Source of the DNA: Lacipirellula parvula
GTDB taxonomy: Bacteria; Planctomycetota; Planctomycetia; Pirellulales; Lacipirellulaceae
Assembly: GCF_009177095.1 (NCBI RefSeq)
Contig: NZ_AP021861.1
Location: forward strand, 3,268,501 to 3,332,500
DNA length: 64,000 bases
Reading direction: 5' to 3'
Both the position numbers and the translations under genes were made by a program. Each line of letters starts with the position of its first letter. The stretch's first letter is position 1. Below are positions 33,877 through 42,278 of the stretch, one piece after another. The notes under the pieces are model-generated. The model was given only the letters and a program-made list of their open reading frames with translations. It did no database searches and was not told the DNA's origin.

Positions 33877-34710
33877 ATGATTGACGCCCATCACCACTTC
33901 TGGAAATTTGAAGAAGCGGAATTCTCGTGGATCACGCCTGAGATGGCGTCGCTCCGTCGAGATTTCGGTCCAACAGATCTTCAGCGTGAACTCGTGGCCG
34001 CCGGCGTCACCGGCGCCGTCAGCGTGCAATCGCGGACCTCGCTGCAAGAAACGGAGTTCCTGCTGAAAGCAGCCGGAGCAAACGACTTCATCGTCGGCGT
34101 CGTCGGCTGGGTCGACTTGAAATCGCCAGATGCCGAGGACGCGCTCGATCGTTTCAAGCAGGACGCCAGATTCAAAGGCGTGCGAGAAATCTGCCAGGGG
34201 GCGCCCGACGAGCAATTTTTCACCAGCAACATCTTTAACGAGGGCGTTCGCCAACTGACGAGCCGGCGGCTCGCCTACGATTTGCTGATTTACGCACACC
34301 AACTCCCCGCGGCGACGGCGTTCGTCGATCGGCACCCGAACCAGCAGTTTATTCTCGACCACTGCGCGAAGCCCGAAATTAGCGGGCCGCAACCCGCAGC
34401 TGAGTGGCGCCGAGAACTAACCGAACTCGCCCGCCGCCCACATGTCGCCTGCAAGCTTTCAGGACTGGCCACAGAAGTGCGCGATCCGGCAGGGAACCTG
34501 GATCTTGCGTTGCTACGTCAATATTTTGAGGCGGCGCTCGACGCTTTCGGCCCCGACCGCCTGATGCTCGGATCTGACTGGCCTGTTTTGAACTGCCGGA
34601 CCTCCTACGGAGCCTGGTTTGATTTGCTTCGCGAATGGCTGGCGAACTATTCGGACGAAGTTCGGGATGCAGTGGGCGCCGGGACGGCAACGAGGCTTTA
34701 TTCTTTGTGA
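33877..34710 (+). CDS. Amidohydrolase family lactonase, probable L-fuconolactonase
   Basis: This 277-residue TIM-barrel amidohydrolase (COG3618 type) has the N-terminal metal motif DAHHHFW (His5, His7), EICQGAPDEQFF in the middle, FILDHCAKP, and LGSDWPV with Asp234 near the end. This family includes L-fucono-1,5-lactonase and L-rhamnono-lactonase. In this operon it should open the lactone made by the fucose dehydrogenase to give L-fuconate, the substrate of the dehydratase at 29181. It is the last gene in the series, 89 bases after the SDR. No cleavage enzyme (FAH-type hydrolase or aldolase) follows. Confidence 0.88.
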   Translation: MIDAHHHFWKFEEAEFSWITPEMASLRRDFGPTDLQRELVAAGVTGAVSVQSRTSLQETEFLLKAAGANDFIVGVVGWVDLKSPDAEDALDRFKQDARFKGVREICQGAPDEQFFTSNIFNEGVRQLTSRRLAYDLLIYAHQLPAATAFVDRHPNQQFILDHCAKPEISGPQPAAEWRRELTELARRPHVACKLSGLATEVRDPAGNLDLALLRQYFEAALDAFGPDRLMLGSDWPVLNCRTSYGAWFDLLREWLANYSDEVRDAVGAGTATRLYSL

Positions 34711-34797
34711 AGAGCGCAGTCAGGCAGAATGAGCGTGAGTCGGCGTTGGCGCCGAGGCCTGCCTTTCGCTGGAGAATGGCGGGAGTAGAATGCGGGG

Positions 34798-35130
34798 ATG
34801 GTGACTCGCCGCCGCATCCGAGACTCTATGCAGCCCTCAATGCTACTCGCTAGCACCAGTCTCGCCGACTCTGTCCGGCGAGGCGCTCGGTATGGGGTGG
34901 CATTCGGAAGCATCTTGGCGCTCGTGTCCTCCGGCTTTCTTCTACCCCTGGTGATGGCCGGTGCTGCTATTGATCTATATAAAGGGGACGCGTTTGGCGA
35001 GGTGGTAAAAACTGTGGGCACGGTGGTAGCCGGGCTCGCGTTGATTTTCAGCTTCGCGTGCGCGGCGTTCGTGGTGTTTGGTATCGCGGCCGCCGAATAT
35101 GCGCGCCGGTTCGTGCGAGGCCGCCCCTGA
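34798..35130 (+). CDS. Hypothetical small membrane protein
   Basis: This 110-residue protein has two predicted transmembrane helices (about 37-57, SILALVSSGFLLPLVMAGAA, and about 73-97, VVAGLALIFSFACAAFVVFG) and a basic C-terminus. I do not recognise the family. An internal ATG at 34828 is an alternative start. It follows the fucose operon on the same strand after 87 bases but shows no link to it. Confidence 0.5.
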   Translation: MVTRRRIRDSMQPSMLLASTSLADSVRRGARYGVAFGSILALVSSGFLLPLVMAGAAIDLYKGDAFGEVVKTVGTVVAGLALIFSFACAAFVVFGIAAAEYARRFVRGRP

Positions 35131-35274
35131 TCACCGCCAAGGGGCAGTGGCGCTTAGCTTTCGCTCCGCCCGTCGGCAGCGTTTATAGTGGAGGCATGAT
35201 TAAAGCTCTCGCTATTCTATTCTTTCTCTAACACTTGCGAAATTGCCTTCAGCTTCTGTGCGTTCTCGTGGGCA

Positions 35275-35433
35275 ATGCTGATTCGCATAGCCGGACTTAC
35301 CGAGGCCGTGCGGCGCACGATCTACCTATGGCCGGGCAATCTGATTCACGCAATCGTTGTTGTGGTTGGGATAGTTTTCTTGCTCGGGGGGGTGAACCTT
35401 CTGAGCCATACAGGCGACAACCGCGATCGTTGA
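35275..35433 (+). CDS. Possible 52-residue membrane peptide
   Basis: A frame from ATG 35275 encodes 52 residues with one strong transmembrane helix (LIHAIVVVVGIVFLLGG). A separate ATG at 35197 opens a very short hydrophobic peptide (MIKALAILFFL) just before it, which may be a leader or the broken start of the same gene. There is no clear ribosome-binding site, and the family is unknown. Confidence 0.35.
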   Translation: MLIRIAGLTEAVRRTIYLWPGNLIHAIVVVVGIVFLLGGVNLLSHTGDNRDR

Positions 35434-35460
35434 TCGCAGCGATATCCAAGAGAGTTACTG

Positions 35461-35667
35461 ATGGGACCAGCTTGCGAAATACTACTGCCGTCCGCGCTGA
35501 CAAATGCGTCGCTCGCATTGATTGACGAATATTTGCAAGCCGTCGCGGAAGAAATCGCCACGACTCGCAAGGGGCGCAACTGGGATGTTCTGATTGACGG
35601 CCGCGCCGTCGTAATCACCGCAAGCTCGGCAAGACTTAGCCGACAAGCTCGGTGGAGTTCGGTCTGA
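35461..35667 (+). CDS. Doubtful small ORF, 68 residues
   Basis: The frame encodes a plausible soluble helix (LIDEYLQAVAEEIATTRKGR) with normal amino-acid composition, but it has no recognised family and no clear ribosome-binding site. It lies between two possible membrane peptides. It may be a real small protein or chance. Confidence 0.25.
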   Translation: MGPACEILLPSALTNASLALIDEYLQAVAEEIATTRKGRNWDVLIDGRAVVITASSARLSRQARWSSV

Positions 35668-35717
35668 ACCGACCAAGTGACGATTACTCGCAGGGTGAAG
35701 TCCGTGCGAGGCGTAGG

Positions 35718-35924
35718 TTACTCGATGAGCCCAGTTGCCTGCGCGATGTATGCGGCTACGAAGCAGCTGCCAATCAAGGTTGCCGCCTTCAGCCATTTGC
35801 CTCTGGCAAGCGCAACAACGCCCGCCATAAACCACGCACCAATGATCAGTCCGCCGAAGAGGATCGTTCGTAAACCTTGGTAGCCGCTCATCGTTGTAAC
35901 ATCATGTCGCATCATCACTTGCAT
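35718..35924 (-). CDS. Hypothetical small membrane protein, 68 residues
   Basis: Two hydrophobic helices (TILFGGLIIGAWFMAGVVAL and AATLIGSCFVAAYIAQATG) joined by a short basic loop are seen. The start could be the first Met or the internal MSGYQG. The family is unknown. The hydrophobic pattern is better than chance, but nothing else supports it. Confidence 0.4.
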   Translation of the reverse strand: MQVMMRHDVTTMSGYQGLRTILFGGLIIGAWFMAGVVALARGKWLKAATLIGSCFVAAYIAQATGLIE

Positions 35925-36010
35925 CGGGCTGGCTTCGCGCTACCCCCCCAAAAAAACCGCGATTGGAGCGAGAAGTCAGGCTGTGGGCGCAAGTCGACGG
36001 AGAGCAATCC

Positions 36011-36492
36011 GATGCCGCAAGGAACGAAGTTCAAGCCGGAAGAGCTCATTTCGAAGCTACCTGAGGGCGAGGTGGAAATGGCGCTAGGGAAGTAGGTTAT
36101 TGAAGTTTGCAAGCAGATCGGGGGGAGGAACAGAAGTACTATCGCTGGAAGAGAGTACGGCGGCTTCCGGAGGGACTAGGCCAAGCGTCTCAAAGAGCTG
36201 GAGGAGGATGACCGCCTGAAGCATCTGCTGGCCGACGGCTTGATAAGGTGATCTTAAAGAAAGCCGGGTCGAAAAACTCCTGAGCCCGACGAAACGGTGT
36301 GGGGCAGCCGAGCACGTTGGAGATGCGCTCGGACGCGCCCGAGTGTCGGAGCGTCGGGCCTGCCAAGTGCTGTGCCAGCGCCGCAGTAGGCAGCGGCAGA
36401 AGCGGCATGTCCCCAGCGACGAACAGCGTACGCTAGAGTGGATCTAAAGGCTAGCGACCGACTATGGTCGCTACGGCTACCTGGGCGACTGA
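36011..36492 (+). pseudogene. IS3-family transposase remnant (OrfA and OrfB fragments)
   Basis: From ATG 36011 the sequence reads like an IS3-type OrfA (KFKPEELISKLPEGEVE, then after a stop and frame change VIEVCKQIGGRN, AKRLKELEEDDRLKHLL). A later frame resembles the start of OrfB (RVSERRACQVLCQRRSRQRQ, then LATDYGRYGYLGD, matching the usual YGRYGYRR segment). At least four in-frame stops and several frame changes interrupt it, and the DDE catalytic core is missing. It is an old insertion sequence in advanced decay. I could not find its terminal inverted repeats. Confidence 0.75.
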
Positions 36493-36559
36493 GATCGGGG
36501 GCGCGGCTCATGGGCGCGGTCGTCGGCAGGGGCCGCGGATTCTGATTCTGCGGGCCGAG

Positions 36560-36772
36560 TTGCTTAATGTATTGCCGAGCGGCAACTTACAGCAATTAGG
36601 GAAGGGCAGTTGCACCTATTGTTGCACCTCGGTCGAGGTGAGCGTTCAGCTCGCACGTTTGATAGCTGCATGGCCTTCGCTCAATGACGAGCACCGGCGC
36701 GGGCTCGGATTATTGCTTACTGCCGCTGCCAGATGCGATCTGGACACTGACCAGGATTCGACTGGAAATTGA
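36560..36772 (+). CDS. Small protein of a repeated family, copy A
   Basis: From a TTG at 36560 the frame gives 70 residues; the true start is unsure. The core CTYCCTSVEVSVQLARLIAA is nearly the same as in copy B (49804-50007), and both copies are preceded by GGATTCTGATTCTGCGG. The Cys-rich beginning and the amphipathic helix (VQLARLIAAWPSL) are conserved at protein level while bases differ, which argues for coding. The function is unknown. It directly follows the IS3 remnant. Confidence 0.4.
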   Translation: MLNVLPSGNLQQLGKGSCTYCCTSVEVSVQLARLIAAWPSLNDEHRRGLGLLLTAAARCDLDTDQDSTGN

Positions 36773-37382
36773 CCTGGGCAGCAGGAGCCTTTACCCCCAA
36801 GCGAAAACGAGTACGTGCCCGTAGGTCGCTTTCACCTGCGCACATTGGCAGGACGTCACCGAGCTAAGGCGAGTGCCCGATTTAGCAGGCTGCATGGACT
36901 TTTGGCCAATCACTTCGGATCGTAGACGATAAGTTGAATTCCCCAGCAGCCCTTTGCACAACTAACTGCCACTACGGAGTTTACTGGCCGCTGCAAAGGA
37001 ATATGCCAACGAACTTATGCGAAGGCATCATGTCCCAGCCAGACGGCCGAATTCGCACTTTCAACAATTGGACTGTTCCAGTTAGGGCCACCCACGTCCG
37101 TCCGAACCCCCTGGACACATCGAGTTGACGACGTTTCCATCGGCGCGAAGGGAAGCGGCGAGCATGATGGTTCCGCCAATCAAGGAACACCGGTCGGCTA
37201 GCTCCCTCCGGATTTACGAATTGCGGCTCAATTCCGCATCTGCCGAGTGCATTGCGAGCATGCACTACCCATCGCTTCATCTTCTCTTAAGGTTCTCTTC
37301 CCGATACTGCTCAGGTCAGATGCCCAGGCAAGTTCGTTCCATCAAGACGGAACTGGTCATCTTCGAAGTGGAGAACAATGCG
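36773..37382. other. About 600 bases without a supported gene
   Basis: Open frames here (36934-37128 and the first part of a frame opening at 37125) have no family features or ribosome-binding sites. The stretch just before 37383 probably holds the promoter of the exported protein gene, but I see no clear boxes. Confidence 0.4.
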
Positions 37383-38201
37383 ATGACGCGAAGTAACTGG
37401 ATGCGAAGTATTGGGATTGGCGCGGTGGGCTTGGGAATTGCGTGCGCGGCACAAGTTTGGCGGGCATCGGCTGAGCCCGCGAGGGATTCCAGCTCTGAGG
37501 GTCGCGAGGCCAGCACAATCTCCGGAGTCATTGCCGAGTTCATCGAAAATGATCATGGGGACGTCGATGGTGTACGACTGGAGAACGGCAAGCAAGTTCA
37601 CTTTCCGCCGCACATCGGTGGTGAGGTAACCGAAGTCATGAAGGTGGGAAACGAGATAGCCGTCCGCGGCCATGAAGAAACACTCCCGCGGGGTGAACGG
37701 GTCTTCGCTGCAGAAAACATCGCAGGGGGAGGCGTTTCGATTGATGTGGTTCCTCCGCGAGGGCCAGCGCCTCACGCTCGTCGGAACGAACCTCCGATGA
37801 GCGCCACGGGAATCGTGAGCGAAATTTCAGTCAACCCGCACGACGACGTCGACGGCTTCACCCTTGAAGACGGAACCATCGTCAAGTTTCCGCCCCGTCA
37901 GGGCTCTGCCCTCGCAGATCTAATTGAGATGGGATCCAAAGTGGAAGTGGCGGGCCGCCGCCACGAAACGCCGGATGGAGCCATCCACTTGCGCGCTGAT
38001 CGAATCACCGCAACCGATTCAGGAAAGTCGGTACAACGGAGCGAACCTCGCGACCGGCCGCTCCCGCCGCCGCATCATGCGAAACCGCCTCACGCCGGTC
38101 CGAACGGCCATGAAGGCCCCAACGCCGGCCGTTTGCAGGAAGAAATTCTTCATGAGCTGCGCGAGATACGCCGGTTGCTCGAAGAGAAGTCGGCTCGCTA
38201 A
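37383..38201 (+). CDS. Exported protein with tandem ~68-residue domains
   Basis: ATG 37383 gives 272 residues with a signal-like N-terminus (MTRSNWMRSIGIGAVGLGIA). Two homologous domains follow: about 45-112 (ISGVIAEFIENDHGDVDGVR, LENGKQVHFPP) and about 140-207 (ATGIVSEISVNPHDDVDGFT, LEDGTIVKFPP). They resemble OB-fold DUF5666-type modules, a loose match. A Pro/His linker and a short coiled coil (LQEEILHELREIRRLLEEK) end the protein. A two-component system follows 98 bases downstream on the same strand and may be linked in function. The longer frame from 37125 lacks a signal peptide. Confidence 0.65.
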   Translation: MTRSNWMRSIGIGAVGLGIACAAQVWRASAEPARDSSSEGREASTISGVIAEFIENDHGDVDGVRLENGKQVHFPPHIGGEVTEVMKVGNEIAVRGHEETLPRGERVFAAENIAGGGVSIDVVPPRGPAPHARRNEPPMSATGIVSEISVNPHDDVDGFTLEDGTIVKFPPRQGSALADLIEMGSKVEVAGRRHETPDGAIHLRADRITATDSGKSVQRSEPRDRPLPPPHHAKPPHAGPNGHEGPNAGRLQEEILHELREIRRLLEEKSAR

Positions 38202-38250
38202 CGATGCGAGTACAATGAGCAAGCGAAGTGTCCTCTAAAGCGAAGCTCGT

Positions 38251-38280
38251 CGCCTTCCGCCGCACCAGCGGCGGCAGGCG
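38251..38280 (+). terminator. 13-bp hairpin terminator
   Basis: CGCCTTCCGCCGC at 38251-38263 pairs with 38268-38280, with one mismatch and the loop ACCA. TTAATAT follows. It lies 50 bases after the exported-protein gene and 20 bases before the response-regulator start, so the two are probably separate transcripts. Confidence 0.65.
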
Positions 38281-38299
38281 TTAATATCTGAGGGTGTGA

Positions 38300-38953
38300 A
38301 TGCGTCTGCTTGTAGTTGAAGACGATCCAGACTTGCGACGCCTCGTCGCCGAAGTCCTCCTCGAAGCCGAATATGCGGTGGACATCGCCGCCGATGGCGA
38401 CGAAGGACTTCTCAAGGCCCAAGCTTGGGAATACGACGCCATAGTGCTGGATCTGATGCTCCCGAAGCGAGACGGCTGGAGCTTCATTGACGTGCTTCGA
38501 CGCACGAAAGCGACGCCGGTCTTGATTCTGTCGGCTCGTGACGGATTATCTGATCGCGTCCAAGGCCTCGACCTTGGCGCTGACGATTACTTGACAAAAC
38601 CTTTCGAACGGCTCGAACTGATTGCCCGCGTGCGGGCGTTGATTCGCCGTGCGGCTGGCCAGGCATCAGCGGTACAGAGCATCGGCGACATCACCCTCAA
38701 CCTTCGCAGCCGGCTAGCGTCGCGTGGCGAGGAAATGCTTGATCTGACCGCCCGCGAATTCGCGTTACTGGAATATCTGGCAACGCACCGAGGCCGCGTC
38801 GTCAGTCGCACGGAACTCTACGATCATTTGTTCGACGAAACTGATGACAGCCTCTCGAACCTGCTCGACGTTCACGTTTCAAATTTGCGCAAGAAGTTAG
38901 GCCGGGACGTCATTCAAACTAGGCGGGGGCAGGGCTATGTCATCCCCGAATGA
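38300..38953 (+). CDS. OmpR-family response regulator
   Basis: This 217-residue protein has a receiver domain (about 1-115) with the acidic pair EDD at 7-9, the phospho-acceptor Asp51 (IVLDLMLP), a Ser in ILSARDG and the Lys in YLTKPF. A winged-helix DNA-binding domain follows (about 125-217; LTAREFALLEYLATHRGRVV, VHVSNLRKKL). It should be phosphorylated by the kinase encoded next, which overlaps it by 17 bases, and then bind promoter DNA. Context does not show the signal; QseB/CusR-type relatives respond to metals or envelope stress. Confidence 0.93.
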   Translation: MRLLVVEDDPDLRRLVAEVLLEAEYAVDIAADGDEGLLKAQAWEYDAIVLDLMLPKRDGWSFIDVLRRTKATPVLILSARDGLSDRVQGLDLGADDYLTKPFERLELIARVRALIRRAAGQASAVQSIGDITLNLRSRLASRGEEMLDLTAREFALLEYLATHRGRVVSRTELYDHLFDETDDSLSNLLDVHVSNLRKKLGRDVIQTRRGQGYVIPE

Positions 38954-40373
38954 GTCACAAGCGACATGGGCGCGTCGCTCCCTGCGAACACAGTTGCTCA
39001 TAGGCCAGCTGTCTTTACTCCTGCTGACGATACTCGGCTTCGGCGTCACCACGTATGCATTAATGCGCAGGGCCATCTACAACGAAGCCGAGTCTGATCT
39101 GTTGGGAGCCGCCCAGCTGATTGCTAAAGATAGCAGCGAAGCGAACCCAGGAACGGTGACTATCGACCGCGCGTATCGACACCGGTTCGGTCCCGCTCCG
39201 CGAGATCACGCCTACTTCGCCATTTGGAGTGCTCAAGGTGCGATCGTGGGCGCCAGCGATCCGCTTCCGCCGCACATCTCACGGCCAATTGATCTGCCGC
39301 CGGTCGATGGCCCGCGCCCCTTCTCGACCCGCGAGCACAAGGATGAGCTGGAAGTGATTATCCGCGGTCCAAATGCAACGCAGATTCTGGTCGGCCGACC
39401 GCTGGCGAAGGAGGGAGATCGGCTGCGAGCACTACTTCGCAATCTCTTAGCTGCTGGCGGCGTCGTCCTCGCGATCGGGGCCTTCGCAGCTTGGAGGCTC
39501 GCCAACCGTATCGTGCGGCCTATCGAGCAATTGACCGTGGCCGCGGAACAGATTTCGGCCACTCGGCTCGACCAGCGGCTCGAACTTCCGTTGGCTTCCT
39601 CAGAAATCCAACGCCTCGTCGAGGTGTTCAATCGTATGCTAAGCCACTTGCAGTCGTCATTCGAGCAGCAGGTACGCTTTACGGCGGACGCTTCTCACGA
39701 ACTCCGGACCCCGGTCACGGTCATCCTGACGCAAGCGGACCACACACTGTCGCGACCTCGATCTAACGGCGAGTACGCGGAGGCTTTAGAAGCATGCCTT
39801 CGAGCCGCGCGGCGGATGAAACGATTGGTTGACGATCTGCTCCTGCTTGCTCGTGCGGACGCCGGACGCCTAGATGCTCCGCATGAATCGTGCGATCTTG
39901 CAGAAGTCGCACGCTCGACGCTGGAAATGCTGGAACCGCTCGCCCGTGAACGCGATGTGCGGATCGAATCGCAGTTGCAGCCCACGTTCATCGAGGGCGA
40001 CGCTGCGCAGCTATCGCAGGTCGTCGCCAATCTCGTCACCAATGCGATCGATCATAGTGCTGCTGCTTCACAGGTGTTCGTTTCCGTCTACTCGCGTCGG
40101 CAACGCGCCTACCTTGTCGTCGCTGACGCTGGAGAGGGCGTTCCGGTTGAGTATCAGCCTCGGCTCTTCGAACGATTCTACCAGGGCGACAAATCACGCT
40201 CGCGTCAACTAGGACAGGGTGCTGGTCTGGGTTTAAGCATTGTCGCTGAGATTGTTTCCCTGCATCACGGCACAGTGGATTTGTCGTCCACTCCCGCGCG
40301 AGGAACGACGTTGACGGTAGAGCTGCCGCTCCGAGCAGTTGAGACCCCAGTTCCTACACCCAAGGCTGATTAA
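38937..40373 (+). CDS. Sensor histidine kinase with HAMP domain
   Basis: This 478-residue kinase has TM1 at about 20-42, a periplasmic sensor loop (about 43-163), TM2 at about 165-187 and HAMP at about 188-240. HisKA carries His254 in ASHELRTPV. The HATPase domain shows the N box (NLVTNAIDHS), G1 (VADAGEGVP), F box (LFERFYQGD) and G2 (GQGAGLGLSIV). It is of the CusS/QseC type and partners the regulator upstream, whose gene it overlaps by 17 bases. The periplasmic loop gives no hint of the ligand. Confidence 0.93.
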   Translation: MSSPNESQATWARRSLRTQLLIGQLSLLLLTILGFGVTTYALMRRAIYNEAESDLLGAAQLIAKDSSEANPGTVTIDRAYRHRFGPAPRDHAYFAIWSAQGAIVGASDPLPPHISRPIDLPPVDGPRPFSTREHKDELEVIIRGPNATQILVGRPLAKEGDRLRALLRNLLAAGGVVLAIGAFAAWRLANRIVRPIEQLTVAAEQISATRLDQRLELPLASSEIQRLVEVFNRMLSHLQSSFEQQVRFTADASHELRTPVTVILTQADHTLSRPRSNGEYAEALEACLRAARRMKRLVDDLLLLARADAGRLDAPHESCDLAEVARSTLEMLEPLARERDVRIESQLQPTFIEGDAAQLSQVVANLVTNAIDHSAAASQVFVSVYSRRQRAYLVVADAGEGVPVEYQPRLFERFYQGDKSRSRQLGQGAGLGLSIVAEIVSLHHGTVDLSSTPARGTTLTVELPLRAVETPVPTPKAD

Positions 40374-40425
40374 CCAAGCACGCCACCGTAACAATACCGT
40401 TAAAACGTACAACGAGCCCACAGAT

Positions 40426-40767
40426 ATGCCGGTCGCACTTCAGACAATTGCTCTACTCATCATCTCGAACGTCTTCATGACATTCGCTTGGTATGGGCAT
40501 CTCAAGTCGATGAATAATAAGGCATGGTACGTCGCCGCCATCGTCAGCTGGGGAGGGGCGCTTTTCGAGTATCTATTCCAAGTGCCGGCCAACCGCATTG
40601 GTCACACGACGATGAGCGTCGGGCAGTTAAAGATCGTGCAGGAAGTCATCACGCTATCCGTGTTCGTTCCGTTTGCCATGCTCTACATGAAGGAGCCTAT
40701 CAAACTTGACTACGCATGGGCCGGGTTGTGCTTGTGCGGAGCCGTCTATTTCGTCTTCCGAAGCTAA
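40426..40767 (+). CDS. DMT-type small membrane protein (DUF486)
   Basis: From ATG 40426 the protein has 113 residues and about four transmembrane helices. The motifs FMTFAWYGHL, GGALFEYLFQVPANR and MSVGQLKIVQEVITL are characteristic of the DUF486 (DMT superfamily) proteins found across bacteria, whose substrate is unknown. The frame opens earlier (40339) inside the kinase's 3' end, without a start signal. It is followed 15 bases later by an MFS permease gene and is probably co-transcribed with it. Confidence 0.88.
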   Translation: MPVALQTIALLIISNVFMTFAWYGHLKSMNNKAWYVAAIVSWGGALFEYLFQVPANRIGHTTMSVGQLKIVQEVITLSVFVPFAMLYMKEPIKLDYAWAGLCLCGAVYFVFRS

Positions 40768-40782
40768 GCGGGTTTACGACCG

Positions 40783-42069
40783 ATGACGATTTCACCCGCC
40801 CAATCCAACGATCAGTTGGACGAGAACTCTGTCCCCGTGAGTCGGCAGAGCCGCTTCGCACTTGATGCGCTAACGTTCTTCCTCGCCGACGTGCAGGACG
40901 GCCTGGGACCGTACCTGGCGATCTATCTCACAAGCGTACGGCGATGGACTCCCTCGGACGTGGGAATCGCCATGGCTTCGGTGGTGATCGGTACGCTGCT
41001 TGCGCAATTACCCGCTGGAGCGTTCATTGACGTTACCCGTCGCAAACGCTTCGCAGTCTCGGTGGCTGCGGGCGTCGTCGCGACATGTTGCATCGTCATG
41101 ATTAGCTGCCCTCAGTTGCCCGTGATCGTCATCGCTCAGACGCTCATCGGCGCAGCGGCGGCGATCCTTCCGCCAGCTGTCGCTGGCATCAGCCTTGGAC
41201 TTGTGGGGCGACGGCGCTTCGCACGTCGAACCGGCCGGAACGAGGCGTTCAATCACGCGGGCAACGTTGCCGCTGCCATTCTCGCAGGTGCACTGGGAAC
41301 TTACCTCGGGTATGCAACAATCTTTTATCTCGTCGCTGGAATGGCCGTGGCGAGCGGGATCTCCGCCATGTTGATTCGCGAAAGTGAAATTGATCACGAG
41401 CGGGCGCGCGAATCGGTGAGCCTACCGTCAGCTACGAGGGAATCGTTGATCTGGAATGGTCGTTTGCTTCGCTTTCTGGTGGCGATATTTCTGTTTCACT
41501 TCGCTAATGCGGCCATGCTTCCCCTTGTGGGACAGAAGGTATCCATCGGTCGAGACGATTCGGCCGCGGCGCTCATGTCCGCGTGCATTATCGCGGCCCA
41601 GATCGTCATGGTCCCCGTGGCCCTAGCCGCCGCATGGGGGGCAAATCGGTGGAGTCCGAAAGCAGTATTCGTCATTGCCTTTGCCGTCCTCCCGATTCGA
41701 GGGCTGCTCTACACCTACTCTGCGAATTCAACATTCTTGGTGACAGTGCAACTGCTGGATGGAATCGGCGCAGGCATTTACGGGGTCGTTGGAGTGCTAA
41801 TGGTGGCAGATTTGGCGAAGGGGACGGGGCGGTTTAACACGGCACTAGCGGCAATGGCGCTTGTGGCTGGTCTTGGCTCGGCGTCTAGCAACGTCACCGC
41901 TGGCCTTATTGCCGATTCGCTCGGATACAACGCTGCCTTTATCTCGCTATCAATCGTTGCAGGATTAGGGCTCGTATGGTTCTACTTCGCAGTTCGGAAT
42001 CCGTCTGATTTACTGGGTGGTAGCCACCTTGCATCGCAGTGCAGGGACCGTACTCAATCACTCGTATAG
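40783..42069 (+). CDS. MFS transporter
   Basis: This 428-residue protein has about 12 transmembrane helices in two halves with a basic central loop (RESEIDHERARESV). The signature DVTRRKR sits between helices 2 and 3. The conserved start RFALDALTFFLADVQDGLGPYLAIYL is typical of a group of MFS proteins annotated only as general transporters. Substrate unknown; drug or small-molecule efflux is a guess. It follows the DUF486 gene by 15 bases. Confidence 0.85.
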   Translation: MTISPAQSNDQLDENSVPVSRQSRFALDALTFFLADVQDGLGPYLAIYLTSVRRWTPSDVGIAMASVVIGTLLAQLPAGAFIDVTRRKRFAVSVAAGVVATCCIVMISCPQLPVIVIAQTLIGAAAAILPPAVAGISLGLVGRRRFARRTGRNEAFNHAGNVAAAILAGALGTYLGYATIFYLVAGMAVASGISAMLIRESEIDHERARESVSLPSATRESLIWNGRLLRFLVAIFLFHFANAAMLPLVGQKVSIGRDDSAAALMSACIIAAQIVMVPVALAAAWGANRWSPKAVFVIAFAVLPIRGLLYTYSANSTFLVTVQLLDGIGAGIYGVVGVLMVADLAKGTGRFNTALAAMALVAGLGSASSNVTAGLIADSLGYNAAFISLSIVAGLGLVWFYFAVRNPSDLLGGSHLASQCRDRTQSLV

Positions 42070-42278
42070 CTTGGAAAGATGCGTCGGTGTTCACGACCGA
42101 AGGTCGTAACTATGCACGCCGAGGTCATTTCACCGACGCCCTTCAGCAATTCACAGCCTAGTACGGTGAAATAAAGTGTGGCAGCACATGTAGAACTTTG
42201 CTCACATATGCAATTGGAGATAGGATGCGTATTGACCATCTGTAGAAATCAAGACGGTGCGCGGAGGTTTATCGTAAT

